A DNA stretch of 64,000 nucleotides from Lumnitzera littorea (lineage: Eukaryota > Streptophyta > Magnoliopsida > Myrtales > Combretaceae). The first letter of the stretch is position 1; every line of letters begins with the position of its first letter. Of the stretch, positions 1-11,886 are shown piece after piece. The notes beneath the pieces were generated by a model. The model was not told where the DNA came from. It worked only from the letters and a program-made list of their open reading frames with translations, and made no database searches. The position numbers and the translations under genes were made by a program. The stretch lies in assembly GCA_024138015.1 (NCBI GenBank), contig JAMXBB010000004.1:75319443-75383442 (forward strand), read 5' to 3'.

Positions 1-1328
1 TACAACGTTTCTTTCTTGTATTTATAGGTGAATGTCATATCTGAAGCAACAATTATCGAAATGATTATTGAGACAAATGGAGGCCTCTTGATTAGACACA
101 TTTCTAAAATGTAAGGAGAGTAGGTAGTCATGTAATATAACCGTGCTAAGTGATAATTATTTACGCTACTTCCCTTGAATTCAAATTAGACATAGATCTA
201 TGTTACTCGGCATTAGCTAAGAATGTATATAGCTCGGCCTGTTAGTAGTTAGATAGATGAGTGAACAAAACTCGACTATCAACAAGAGTAAAAAATAACA
301 ATGAGATTTGAATAATTGAGTAATGCATGTTGGTCTCATTTAATAATCAAGAGGGGAGGTGAAATGATTATTGTAAATTTAAAATTTTTGACAATAAACA
401 TACTTAAAGCTTTTATATTTGAAATCCCCTCAAGAATTGTTAATGGAAGAATTATTTGACAATTGCACTAGAACAAAATAAAACAATAATAAGAGAGATC
501 AAAGATACGAAAATCAAGTGCAAGATTTTATAAAGGTTCTGCCTTATATGTTGGTCCTCTCTTCCATCTCCATTGCTAGGGATTTAGTCATTTTCACTGG
601 TCATTCCACTATATCAATTCAATCAAACTTTAAAAGAGAGTACAATATTTGGCTTCCTCAACCTTTACAATCAATTATCTCATCTCACTAGTCTCTAGGC
701 TAAACATAGGCTACAATATCAATCTATCTCTTTCAAACTTACAAACAAAATACAATCTCAAGAAATTTCACAATTGAAGAAAAAAAATATAATTCTTCTA
801 AATTTTAGTTGAAGGAATCAAATCACATAAGGCAGTTATGATGTGCATTGTTTTCTCTCTTTCTTGTTTGTTATCCCACTTATTTGAATGTCCTGGTTAT
901 TTATAACTTTTTCTTCAATGTTCAAAAAGAGGTATTTTACTAATAATTTGGTGATCGTTGTAAGTATTAGACAAGACTTCATCATATGACATATCCTTGC
1001 ATCCTTATCACAATTCTAGTTCAAATCTTGTAACGTTTGTTTTTTCATCATACTTATCCATAGGTTTAGATTAATCTTTATCCTTTAGGATAACAAATTG
1101 CTTCAATTCTGATTTTATGTAAATTCCCAAGGATATTTATCCTACTTTAGGGGAACGTATTAATTATATTACCTAAATATAATTAACCAATGGAGCTAAG
1201 CCTTTTGATATTCTTTTCTTTTTTGAAGCTTCTACTTGAACTTTTATAACTTCGACAGATTGCTAGGATGATCTTCTCTTGACCTTCTACACATGCTTCT
1301 ATAAGCTTTGTTTATGTTTTTTCAAACC
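1..1328. repeat. Unclassified repeat, left part of TTCTAC-rich block L
   Basis: No gene is visible here. From about 1200 to 1328 the sequence is rich in TTCTAC/CTTCTA words, like 21694-22090 on the far side of element A/D. Together with the shared AAAGC duplication this means the two pieces were contiguous before A/D inserted. Positions 360-1200 are AT-rich, with pyrimidine-rich stretches and no open frame of note; they may be LTR or UTR of an older element. Class and orientation of block L are not resolved. Confidence 0.4.
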
Positions 1329-1333
1329 AAAGC
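1329..1333. repeat. Target-site duplication AAAGC, left copy, of element A/D
   Basis: AAAGC lies immediately before the LTR start TAATAGG and is repeated exactly at 21689-21693 after the other LTR's terminal TATCA. Five bases is the normal duplication length for Ty3/gypsy integration. Confidence 0.8.
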
Positions 1334-2237
1334 TAATAGGAATCAGACCATCGAACCTCTGACTCAAGCCTAAGGACTAAAGAGCATGGCCAAGCGAGTT
1401 CTTTCTTTACACCCTACAATTGAAGAGTCTGAATTGCTACAGTCTACCAACTAGATGCCTTGCTTAAACCAAACCTTCTTATGCTTATTGATAGTCTCTA
1501 ATTGCCAACAGAGGTACACTCTAACAATAGCTCTGCCTATCCAACCATCCACTCAACTAACTTGAATCCAACCTATACCAAACTTATCTAAGCTGAATTC
1601 ACCTCAGAAGAGTTACCTATTCAACTCGATACTGTCAAACTATCAGCTCGGCTCGGCATCATTACTCAACAACAACCAACCTAGCTGTAAAATTTGTCTA
1701 CTTTTGCTAGGCACACAACCACTTATAATCCACTATATGTCTAAGCACCCCCTGTGATAGAATCTTCCATAGAGAATGCCCATTTTGTTGAAGTTTCATT
1801 TATATCCTTTGGACATTCCTTGCATCAAACTTATTTTAGACATTATCATTTTTAGTCTTTTCCATTTTAGGTAAGATGCCCTAACTTTTTGGGTATAAAT
1901 AGCCTTTTGTAATGTGCAGTTCCAACATATAAATGAACGTTGAATATACCCCTCTTTTTCATGAGCATTGCTTTCTGTTTTGCTTACTTCACTGTTATCC
2001 TAACCTTTAAGAAAAGTTAGGTAGTGAGTAGTCTCATTGAGTTTGCTCTTATGTCACATCAAGTTCACTTTATGAGTCTTCGGTAATTTCTTAGTGTATC
2101 ATATCCTTGGAGTAGATCATGGTTTGCTTATTGGTTTCTTCGATTCTCGTACATTTCCACCCTTGTTTCTAAGCTTTCTACAAGCTTGGAGTTACCCCTT
2201 ACGATTGGCCTTAGCTAGTCCTTAGCATGGGTTATCA
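1334..2237 (+). repeat. 5' LTR of element A/D
   Basis: 904 bp, starting TAATAGG (degenerate TGATAGG) and ending TTATCA. A TATA box, TATAAATA, lies at 1894-1901. It aligns with 20782-21688 over its whole length, for example the shared segment around TTGAATATACCCCTCTTTTT. A degenerate initiator-Met primer-binding site follows three bases later. Confidence 0.85.
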
Positions 2238-2240
2238 TCT

Positions 2241-2252
2241 TAGCATTAGAGT
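2241..2252 (+). other. Primer-binding site of A/D (degenerate tRNA-iMet type)
   Basis: TAGCATTAGAGT, three bases after the LTR end. It matches the common plant PBS TGGTATCAGAGC at 8 of 12 positions, and all four mismatches are transitions. Confidence 0.65.
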
Positions 2253-2387
2253 TGAGGTTTGCTTAGGTAAGTTATTGTTCAATTGTGATTATTACTATGT
2301 AGTGTGTAGTATTGTTGTCAAGTATGTTGTGAATACGAGAGGGATTAGTTGAAGTGTTTTGGAGAGTATTTGAAGTTTTACTATTGC

Positions 2388-3309
2388 TGATAGAGATTGC
2401 GGTCCTATCACGCATTCTCGAGCTCAAAGACTCGCTCATATGGTCCACTAAGCTTTCCTAGGGGAGTTAAACTCCAAAGAGGAATGCATTCTCCAATCCA
2501 ACCTACCAAATAACTCTAGTCTCTACCTCATCTAAGAGACCATCATAGTGACTGACTTATTGCTAAGTCAACCCCTCTAAAATACATCAGTCTTTAAGTC
2601 CAGCATCGAACTTGCATACTACCAGCCTGATACATGTTTGAGGTTGAGTTGACTTGCATCCCAAGCTAATTAACCAAGGCTAACTTGACAATAGACCACC
2701 TCCTAAACCAACCCTTCCTCAATTCGGAACATTCGAGCTACTAACCTTAACCTAACATGTTTAAAACCTGCTCTACTTAGCAAATCACATAATTCTGACC
2801 ACAAAATGGACAATTGATACGTGCCTTATTTTTCTAACATTCATATTGTTATTTGTAAATGAATATTCCTCTTTTTTTCCAATTAAAACTTTACCCTATA
2901 AATTATTCCTTTTTCCTTTCTAATAGGAATCTTTTTGTAATTTACACTAATCTAAGACTTATCTTAACTAGGTCATATAAATACTTGCAATTTGTATTAA
3001 TACCATTTATATTTAGACATTCCCTTCTTACGTGAGCCAACTATCTTCTGTTTACTTTCGTTTACTCTTATTTAATCCATTATGAGCATAGATTAGTGGC
3101 AAGTGACCCTCGACTACACTTGTACATCATATTAAGTACAACCTGAGCTCGTCTTAGGTAATGGTCCATCATATCTATCATCGGTGCACAAGATCCCTTG
3201 CTCAAACCTTCGACTACCATTTATCCTTTAGACCATCTTGTGGTTTAGACCTATCCCCTTGGTTATGCATGATATTGTGGTTCATGTGTTCATCCACATG
3301 CTTGTATCA
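2388..3309 (+). repeat. 5' LTR of element B
   Basis: 922 bp, TGATAG...TATCA, with TATAAATA at 2976-2983. It aligns with 8088-8735. Its first 45 bases keep an open frame reading GPITHSRAQRLAHMV, the LTR-encoded end of the polyprotein (see the integrase entry of B). Confidence 0.85.
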
Positions 3310-3312
3310 TCT

Positions 3313-3324
3313 TAGTATCAGAGC
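3313..3324 (+). other. Primer-binding site of element B
   Basis: TAGTATCAGAGC, three bases after the LTR end. It has one mismatch to the plant initiator-Met PBS TGGTATCAGAGC. Confidence 0.8.
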
Positions 3325-3610
3325 TTGGCTATGTTCAAGCAAGTTTCTATTACTTAGAAGTTCAAGTAGCTTACTATTGTTGTAAGAGTGTTTTAGAAAT
3401 TGTTTGTGGTTGTTGTTAGTGTTTAGTGCTAAAGAAGTCTATTGCTCTATTTCCTATGTTTCTTGTACACAACAACAGAGTGTGAATGTTTGTTTGTTTA
3501 TCATATGTTGGTTGTATTAGCTATTAGTGTATTTGGCATTGTTTTATTCTTGTTTGTGGAAGGAAATTTTGAATAATGTTTCAACTATTAATCTCTAATA
3601 ATAGTCAACA

Positions 3611-4030
3611 ATGTCTGACTCCAGTATTCAAGGAACTCTAGGTAACCAAGAGAGTAATGCTTGAAATAGCCAAGGTCAATAAGGAAGTTTTACACCCTAA
3701 TCTTTGGATGACTGCTTAGATGGACTTACTAACCTAGTAGCTAGTCTAGTTATTTCCATAAACGAAGATAGGCAACAAACCAGAAATGAACCCTATCAAG
3801 GTTAAGCCAATGAACGACAAGAGAGAGGCAATAGATAGTATGGTGGAGGTAATGCCCTAGTTCAACCACATCGAATTGGAGGAGTAGATAGAGTTACTGG
3901 ACACTAACTAGTGTTAGATGAGATTGAAGAGGAGGATGAGGAAGTAAGAGGTGAAGCAAAAGAGTATTATGACCTTAAGGAGAGAAATGTCCAAGTCCAT
4001 AGAGTGGAAGCATTAAGGATACATATCCCT

Positions 4031-4061
<31 letters not shown>

Positions 4062-4920
4062 GGAAATGGTGATGGAGAAATAGTTTGAATACCTAGACTA
4101 TGTTGGAGTTTATTGGCTATGCTACCTTATGGTGGAAGAACTTATAAACCACTCAAAGACAAGAAGGAGAACATAAAGTTAGGAGTTAGGACAAGATGAA
4201 GAGTCATGAGGAGAAGATTTGTTCCAAACTACTATTTGTAGGATGCATTCAAGAGGTTATAGCAATTGAGGCAAGGAAGATCAAGCATTGATGCATATGT
4301 AAAGGAATTCCAAATGTTGATGACCTGATGTGAAGTTGTTAAGCCTCAAGACTAAACTTTATCTCGATTCATTAATGAGTTGAAGTATGAGATTGGAGAT
4401 ATTCTAGAGACCATAGACATTAGATTACTTGATGAAGCCAATTGAACTGCCTAGAGAATCAAGTGGCCTTAATCAGGGAGATTCTAAGCTCCTATCAATC
4501 GACCTACCACTAATCGACCTATTCGGAGCAAACCTATGCAAACAAAACCAAGTTGTTGAAACCTGACTTGCTCAAGTTGTCTAACTAGAGGAGAAGGAGA
4601 TCCTAAGGAAGTTTGAGAAGCGCTAAAGCTTAGGAGGGAAGACAAGTGAGATCAAGTGCTTCAAGTGTTAAGGATTTGGACATATGGCTACCCAATGTTT
4701 TACCAGAAGAACCATTGTCGTCCGAAGCGAAGTGCTAACCATTGAGGTAGACAATATTGACGAAGAAGTAGAAGAATCAAAAGACACCAAATACATAGAA
4801 CAGTCCAAAAGGGAGGAAATCATCTATAATGAGGAAGGTAACTTTGTGCTTGCTACAATGGTGTTAAGGAGAACAATGAGTGTAAGTCTTGTACTTGAGC
4901 ATGAACATTGAGAGAATTTG
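3611..4920 (+). pseudogene. gag: gag of element B (degenerate)
   Basis: The nucleocapsid precursor of the retrotransposon. A likely start is the ATG at 3611 (MSDSSIQGT...). The capsid-like retrotransposon gag domain is readable at about 4150-4440, with FVPNYYL, QLRQGRSSIDAYVKEF and RFINELKYEI; these are typical of plant Ty3/gypsy Gag. A zinc knuckle lies at 4657-4698, CFKC*GFGHMATQC, with all CCHC ligands present but one in-frame stop. An acidic stretch follows, 4730-4850. A run of 29 T (4033-4061) interrupts the frame between the N-terminal part and the gag domain. Several stops and shifts make it non-functional. Confidence 0.75.
4033..4061 (+). repeat. Poly-T tract (29 T) inside gag of element B
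   Basis: An uninterrupted homopolymer in the gag frame. No poly-A element or duplication is visible next to it, so slippage or an assembly effect is as likely as an insertion. Confidence 0.9.
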
Positions 4921-4924
4921 TTCT

Positions 4925-5310
4925 AGTTGGACGTAAGGTGAATAGGTCATTATATGCTTTGATTGTTGATAGTAGCAACTATACCAATGCAGCATCTACT
5001 TTCATGGTCTAGCAATTGAAGATGCCAACCAAGCCCTACCCCAAACCTTATAAACTATACTATCTTAATGACAAAGGAGCCTTACAAGTAAATAAACAAG
5101 TGTCTGTACTAATCAATATTGGAAACTATCGAGATGAAGTGTTTTATGAAGTGTTGCTTATAAGTACGTCACATATTCTGCTTAGATGACCACGGATGTT
5201 TGACCATAGTGTGACATACGATGGAAAGAAGAGCACATGTTCCCTAGAGCATAAGGGAAGGAAGGTAAAGTTGAGCCTTATGACTACTGAGCAAGTTAAA
5301 AGCATGTAGA
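4925..5310 (+). pseudogene. Aspartic protease of element B (degenerate)
   Basis: The retroviral-type protease that matures Gag-Pol. The active-site segment reads LIVDSSNYTNAAS, where the family has a D-S/G-G motif followed by TN. Downstream PKPYKLYYLND, the V-x-KQVSV strand and SHILLR are at the spacing expected for plant Ty3/gypsy proteases. The second active-site position is changed and there are in-frame stops (after SHILLR and near 5310). It directly follows gag and precedes RT. Confidence 0.7.
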
Positions 5311-5339
5311 CTCAATTGAGTCAAGTTCTAAAGAAAGAG

Positions 5340-6920
5340 GCATTGTTGATGACTTGAGCCGAGCTAAAAAGAGAGATAAAGCATGAAGAGCAGATCTATC
5401 TGCTAGTCAGAATGTTGCTTAATATGAGGGGATTAAATGAGGAGTTGCTACTTACTAAGGTAAAAATCTTGTTAGATGAGTTTATCGACTTGTTGCTAGG
5501 AAAACTTCCTAAAGGCTTACCTCCCATCCGAAGCATTGAACATGCAATTGACTTGCAACTAAGAGTCATACTGCCTAATAAGCCTACCTATAAGCTAAAC
5601 CTTGAACAAACTATTGAGTTGTACAAATAAGTGGATGAGCTATTAAGGATAAGGTATGTATGAAAGTCCCTAAGCCTATGTACTATGCTAGCCCTATTGG
5701 TGCCAACAAAAGATGGGACATAGGGGATGTGTATAGATAGTTGAGTAATCAATCGCATAACCCTTAAGTATCAATACTCTATATTAAGGCTTGATGATAT
5801 GCTAAACCAGTTGAATGGAGCAAGAGTGTTCTCAAAGATTGATCTCAAATTAGGATACCATCAAATCTAAATGCAAGAAGGAGATGAGTGGAAGACAGCA
5901 TTTAAGACCTACCATGGATTGTATGAATGACTTATGATGCCATTCGAACTATTAAATGCATCAAACATGTTCATACAATTGATAAACCATGTGCTTCAAG
6001 AGCTAATAGGGAAATTTGTGGTGGTATATTTTGATAGCATTCTAGTCTACAACCCTAACTTAGAGACTCACTATCAGCACCTTCAAATAATCTTCTCAAA
6101 ACTCCAAGCTGAGAAGCTTTATGTTAACCTGAAGAAATGTGACTTCTGCCAACCTGCAGTAATCCTTTTAAGATTCGATGTGAGTGGTGGTAATATACAA
6201 GTCGGTGATAAGAAAATAAGAGCAATTACTAAATTGCTTGTGTTGACCTATTCAACTAACGTGTGAAGCTTCCATGGCTTAAAAACATTCTATGATCGAT
6301 TTATAAGGAATTTCAGTACCGTTGTGGCACCACTCACTAAGCTATCAAAGAAGCATGTTAAGTTCAAATGGGGAAAGAGAGAATGTAGGATTTTTAAAGA
6401 AGTAAAAGGGAAGCTAACTATAGCCCCTGTCTTAACTTTGTTGAGCTTTAACAAAGTGTTTGAAGTAAAGTGTGATGCTTCTAAACTAGGCATAGGTGCT
6501 ATGTTGATGCAGGAGGGCTGACCTATTGCCAGCCTTAGTGAAAAGCTTAAAGGAGCTACACTCAATTATTTTGTTTATGATAAGGAGTTTACTCCTAGAT
6601 CCAAGCACCGACTGTATAGAAACACTATTTGCTACCTAAAGAATTTATGATCTACATTGATCATGAATCTTTGAGACATCTGAAGAGCTAACCTAAGTTG
6701 TCTTGAAGACAAGCTAAATAGGTTAAGTTCATGAAGGGATTTTCATATGTCGTGAAGTACAAGAATAAAAAGAATAATGTAGTGGCCAATGCTTTATCGA
6801 GAAGACATTCCCTCTTGATTGAGCTACTAACTAGGTTGCTTAGTTTTTCAATGATAAAGGATTTGTATGATGAGGATCCACATTTTAGTCCGATCTATGC
6901 TAGATGTGAAGAAGGCTAAA
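5340..6920 (+). pseudogene. pol: Reverse transcriptase and RNase H of element B (degenerate)
   Basis: RT copies the element RNA into DNA and RNase H removes the RNA strand. RT blocks are readable in order: LPKGLPPIRSIEHAIDL, KPTYKLN, DGT*GMCIDS, FSKIDLKLGYHQI, EWKTAFKTYHGLYE, then VVVYFDSILVY, where the catalytic YFDD has become YFDS. The connection reads NFSTVVAPLTKLSKK and FKWGKRE. The RNase H start VFEVKCDASKLGIGAMLMQEG is well kept, as is the later NVVANALSRRHSLL. Stops at CAG/CGA/TGG-type codons and at least one shift (about 6265) destroy it. Confidence 0.8.
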
Positions 6921-6929
6921 CACTAAATG

Positions 6930-8087
6930 ACTATCATTAGGAAGATGGACACTTATTTAGGAAGAGGAGATCATATATACCAACCTATTCCCTAAGAGAG
7001 TTGTTAGTACGCGAGTTACATGGAGGAGGATTTTCTAGATACTTTGGTAAGCATCAAACTCATGAAGCACTAAACTCAAGGTTCTTTTGGCTAAAGATGA
7101 TAAGGGATGTCTAAGCTGTATCGAAAAGGTGTGTTATCTACTGAAAGGCAAAGAGTGGAGTCGAGAAGGGCGATATTTACTATTGTTAATCTCAACTAAA
7201 CTATGGTTTGAGCTAAGCGTGGACTTTATTTTAGGTCTGCCGAAGATATCCTAAGGGAAGGACTCCATCATTATGGTCATAAACCATTTCAACAAGATGG
7301 CACACTTCGTACCCTATTATAAGACTAACAACACTTCAGCTATCTCCTCCCTTTTCTTGTAGGAGGTTATCAAACTTCATAAAGCGCCTAAGACCATTGT
7401 TTCGAACAAATACCTAAAGTCTATGAGCCACTTCTGGAGGACGTTATGGAGACGAATGGGAACCAAGGAATTGTGCAACATGTTCTATCACCTAGAAATG
7501 GATGGATTGACCGAGGTTGTCAATAGGGCAATGAGAACTTTACTCTAAGTTGTTGTCGGTCAGAACATGGTCGATTAGGATCTATGCCTACATATAATTG
7601 AGTTTGCCTACAATAGGACCACCTACAGTGCCATAAGAATGACACCATTTGAGGTCACCTGTGGGTTTAACCTTGAGCACCTAGTGGACTAGATACCCCT
7701 TTTGAGCTTAGATGATGATCAATCAGCTGTAGAAAGAGTTAAGGCTGTTAAAGTAATGCACCAAAAAGTCGTAGAACATCTAAGCTGAGGTGCTACCAAG
7801 CTCAAGACATGAAGCCAAGGATAGAAGAACAAAGAATTTCAACTAATTGATTTAGTTTGGATCCACCTCAATAGGGAAAGATTCCCAAACTTAAGGAAGA
7901 GTAAGTTATCTCCTATAGCAAATGGACCATTTAAAGTGCTTGAAAAGATCAATCCTAATACCTATAGGATTAAACTACCTAAAGAGTACGGAGTCTCTAA
8001 CTCCTTTAACATTGCTGGCCTCCATCCATATACTCCTGAAGATGAGCAACGAGGAGTTAAGCCAAATTTGAAATAGCTTAGAGGGGA
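6930..8087 (+). pseudogene. Integrase of element B, with tail running into the 3' LTR
   Basis: The integrase inserts the cDNA into the genome. The frame is heavily scrambled, but the C-terminal region is readable: GPFKVLEKINPNTYRIKLP then EYGVSNSFNIAGLHPY, which is typical of plant Ty3/gypsy integrase ends. The same frame continues through the polypurine tract, across the LTR border at 8088, as GDDRD then HKPITRSQVQGLAHMV. The 5' LTR encodes the matching GPITHSRAQRLAHMV. A polyprotein whose last segment is LTR-encoded is a known property of CRM-type chromoviruses, so I place B there by inference. Confidence 0.65.
8081..8087 (+). other. Polypurine tract of element B
   Basis: GAGGGGA directly before the TGATAG start of the 3' LTR; it would prime plus-strand DNA synthesis. 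Confidence 0.75.
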
Positions 8088-8735
8088 TGATAGGGATCAT
8101 AAACCTATCACGCGCTCCCAAGTTCAAGGACTTGCTCATATGGTTGGCCGAGCTATCTAAAGGAAGTTAAACTTTGAAGAGCAATGCATTCTTTAGTTCG
8201 ACCTGCTGAGTTACTCTACTCTCTACCTCATCCAAGAGACCACTAAGGCTACCGACTTGTTGCTAAGCCGACCCCTCCATAATACATCAGTCTTAGGTTT
8301 ACTATCGAACTCATATACCATTGGCTTGATACATGTCCAAGGCTAAGCTGACCTTAATCCCATGTCGACCAGCCGAGGCCAACCTGATAATAAACTACCT
8401 TATAAACTAGCCTTTCCTCAATCTAGAACATCCAAGTTGCTAACCCCGACTTGACATGTTTAGAACCTACTATACTCAATAAATCACATAATTGGGAGCA
8501 CAAAACAAACAACTAATATGTACCTTATTTTTCTAAGATCCATACTATCATTTATAACCAAATATTCCTCTTTTGTCCAATTACAACTTTACCTTTACAA
8601 ATTATTCCTTTTTCCTTTTTGATAGGAATCTTTTTGTAATTTACACTAACCTAGAACTTACCCTAATTGGGTCATATAAATACTTGTAATTTTTGATAGT
8701 TACAATAGTTAATACCATTGATATTCATATCTTAA
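8088..8735 (+). repeat. 3' LTR of element B, right end missing
   Basis: Starts TGATAGGGATC and aligns with 2388 to about 3013 of the 5' LTR, including TATAAATA at 8675-8682. Homology stops near 8735, and the last 300 bp or so (matching 3013-3309) is not found next to it. AT-rich block K1 begins at the break. Confidence 0.75.
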
Positions 8736-11700
8736 TTACTTAATTATATATATATATATATATGTATATTATGTTGAATTCATGAAAACAATTAAGAAAC
8801 ATATCTTAAAAATAAAAGATATGTTAGAAACTTAATTATACAAGTATAATTGTATATTACGCGTAATATATACACATGATATATATACACATATATTACA
8901 AAATAACTAAATATAAATAAAGTATACCTAAAATACTAAAATAATTGCAAAACCTATCCTACAAATCCAATTGTGGCTAGGAATTTGTTGGAAATTACTA
9001 TGGCAAGCTGTAGAGATTTAAGATTGCTGAATTAAAAGCAAGTTGTATCCAAAAGAGCTACCTCCTACTTGCATTAATGAAGGATTAAATAGAAGAAAAA
9101 ATTTCCAAGTAGCAAAAGACTCCTATAAATAGTGAAACATAGATGACTAGTCTCGGTTTAGCAAGTTTGAATCCAGAATAAATATAGAAAGAATTTACAA
9201 AAAATAGAAAAAATTAGTAAGAAAATAAGAAAAATAGGAGAATTTTCATACTAAACTAAAAACCAAACCAACTGTGAATCTACTGTAGAACCCGACCATC
9301 CCCAAGCAGTCCACCCACTGCCCAGGCCGTCCGACAACCACCTAACCATCACCAGCAACCATAGCATCCAAGAACAGCCATGTCAATTTCTCACCCTATT
9401 TTTCAATAATTAGTTAAAAAAAATCAAATCCACTTAGAAAATTATGAAAAAAAATTGTAGTTAGGTTATTCCAAACATGATTTTACGTGATATTTTTTAT
9501 TTTTAAAAAATTCATAATATTTAGTATACTTGCTTAATTAAACTACTATTCATCCGAAGTTTGATTTGTAAAATAAATGTATTGAATGATATTGTTTCTA
9601 GTATAAAATTTTTGTGTAAGAGGTATATGATATATAGGTAATTGTTATGTAGCCTAAATTTTGATTTGTATATTTTTAATATTTATTGCATTTTTTGGCC
9701 TAAAAATAGCTCGAAAATAGGCTGAAATTGTGAAATAAATAGGAAATTATGAAATTAAATGATGAAATGGACATGTATTAATTTCTAGTGAATAATAATA
9801 ATGTTGGGACAGGTTGAAATCAATTTGATGCAAAAAGGATCATAATTAGGTAATTTAGGATAATTTAGGGGTAAAATCGTAAATACGAATATATAAGTGA
9901 TAAATTCAAAACATGAAACCAAGTAATAACGGAGTTCCCTATATTTTTAGGAGTCTATAGAAATTTTTAAGGAATAATTTGATGACCTAAACTAGTTATT
10001 ACTAATTTACATAGTAAAATAACTTAAATTGCAAATCGAGATGTATCTTTAGTAATAATAAGTTAAAATGAAATAAATAGTTGAATAAAAACTATGTATG
10101 AGTGAACTCATCAAATTAGATAAAAAGTATATTTTTAATATAATTAATGATATTTTACTAATCGAGATATGTTATATGTGTATTAGGTTAGATAGTACTT
10201 ATATTATAGCATTATAATGATTATAATGACAAATCAGGTAAAATATAGTTTAACAACATAAATTACATATGATACAATAATATTTATATAGATACGTATA
10301 ACTATATTAAAAAATTGAACTATCCGTTAAAAGTCATCTCTAGAAATAGAACCCATAAAATATGTCGTTAAGTCTGTACGAACTGAATAACACTAATTTT
10401 ATTAAAATCAGACAATCTTAAATAATATAACTCATAACTCTATAATATTCTAGAACGTATGTATTATAGTAACTTTACCGGAATTGAAATGTGATTTAAT
10501 AAATTAAAAATATGTTTTGATACGATTGAAACAATATATAATACATAATAGTATAAATTACATATATTATCAATAATTCATAACTTAACTTGATACATAT
10601 AATAATAAAACTATATATTGTTGTGATAATATTATATATATATATATATATACAACCGTTTTAGATCAAATCTTAATGTTTTCGTAACTATTACAAAACA
10701 AACTGTTGATAACTCAAGCCTTTTGTAGTGAGTGTCTGAACAAGTAAGTTAGGATTGTAGATTTACTACTTGTCAGGATACTGTATTAAAGTATCTGGAG
10801 ACTCAAGAGTACTTCTAGTTATGCTTATAATTAGATGGTTGTACGCATGCCGTATGTGTATATGATACTTAGTTGTGATAGGAGTTGAACTCCTTGATGT
10901 TTTGTTCTGCATGTTCACATTGTTTCTGTATTATAAGTACTTGTTTGGTCAACTCTAATTACAACTAACAATTATTCGACTAAAACAAAACTAGACATGC
11001 ATAACATTCACTAGGGGAAACAATTAAGAGTGTTAGGCCAAATACTGACTTCCTTTGATGAGGATAACTGAAATAGTCATTTCCCTATCTTTAGTTGAGC
11101 TAAGTGACAAGTAAAGAGGTCGCGGTAAGGATGGGGCCATGGTTCGAAGGAGATCATGGAAGAAAGGTGTTCTCTATTGCACAAGCCCAAGTTTAGTTTG
11201 ATTTGAGTCGTGATAAAACTTCTCAATCCGGGTTGGAGCAGATGTAATTTCTCTAACCTCATAATGGATTGGATAACATTATGCAATGTTTCATTTGTTC
11301 GATTGCATTGCTTTTCATCATAATTAATAACCTTACTTGTGATTCTTTGGTACTCTTCCGAACGTCCCACTTATTGAGCTAATTGTGCTAATATCTCTAT
11401 AAACTCTTTTGTAGGTATTGAGTGAAGGCCAGGATGTTCTGATGCTATTGTCCCTAGGTTAGTGTGTTGTTGTTTAGGAAAGTGAGGAATGAATAATAAA
11501 CTTAACTAAGGTTTTGACTTATCTTTTGAATTTTGATGAAATTAACTGGGAATTCCCTGAAACATTCATTAGTTTCTTAACTTATTATAAATAGTTTGCA
11601 AAACCTGTAGCTTTTCATAAACTCTTATTATAAATTATGACTCTAGATGTGAGATGTTTATGTATGTACTGTTGTGTTATGAGACAACAGGTTAAATAAA

Positions 11701-11886
11701 ATAAGTATTTTATAAAGCTATACTACAAGTTTGATTACTCACAAGTATTAGAACAGATGCTTTAAGCTAGTTGAGTTATGCATGCCTTATCTGGACTATA
11801 TCTACCATAGTAGCTATAAAGTCAGTTCTATCTTATGTTGGTTTATACAGCGAGACTATTATGACTCCTCTTGTTCGAAAAGTGAC
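8736..11886 (+). repeat. AT-rich block K1, probably a long LTR of a different gypsy-type element
   Basis: About 3.15 kb without a supportable gene. It shares short recognisable words, in opposite orientation, with blocks K2 (47.5-50.8 kb) and K3 (from 61643). Examples are the segment near 9943 (ATTTTTAGGAGTCTATAG), the segment near 9606 (AATTTTTGTGTAAGAGG), a C-rich patch at 9290-9370, and a GATTACTCACAAG patch at about 11732. It contains (AT)n tracts at 8749-8763 and 10634-10652. A 97-codon open frame on the minus strand (11077-11370) has no motif I recognise. The right end is tentatively at AGTGACA (11881-11887); the left end is undefined. Solo LTR or LTR fragment is an inference from length and similarity. 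Confidence 0.4.

Larger units (their letters stand above)
2388..8735 (+). mobile_element. Element B: Ty3/gypsy (CRM-type) inserted in the leader of A/D
   Basis: Plus-strand order is 5' LTR, PBS, gag with zinc knuckle, protease, RT/RNase H, integrase, PPT and a shortened 3' LTR. It begins with TGATAG about 150 bp after the A/D 5' LTR, inside the A/D leader. Every coding domain has stops and frameshifts, so the element is dead. The 3' LTR stops at about 8735, roughly 300 bp short of the 5' copy, at the border with AT-rich block K1. No target duplication can be checked because the right end is lost. Confidence 0.8.

Noticed and set aside
3313..3324. PBS sites as parts of tRNA genes
   Set aside because: Only the 12-base match to the tRNA 3' end exists, always right after an LTR; no cloverleaf around it.
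6290..6565. Minus-strand 91-codon frame
   Set aside because: Shadow of the RT/RNase H of element B on the plus strand.
11077..11370. 97-codon open frame on the minus strand in block K1
   Set aside because: No recognisable motif, no partner copy, and surrounded by non-coding AT-rich sequence; length is possible by chance.
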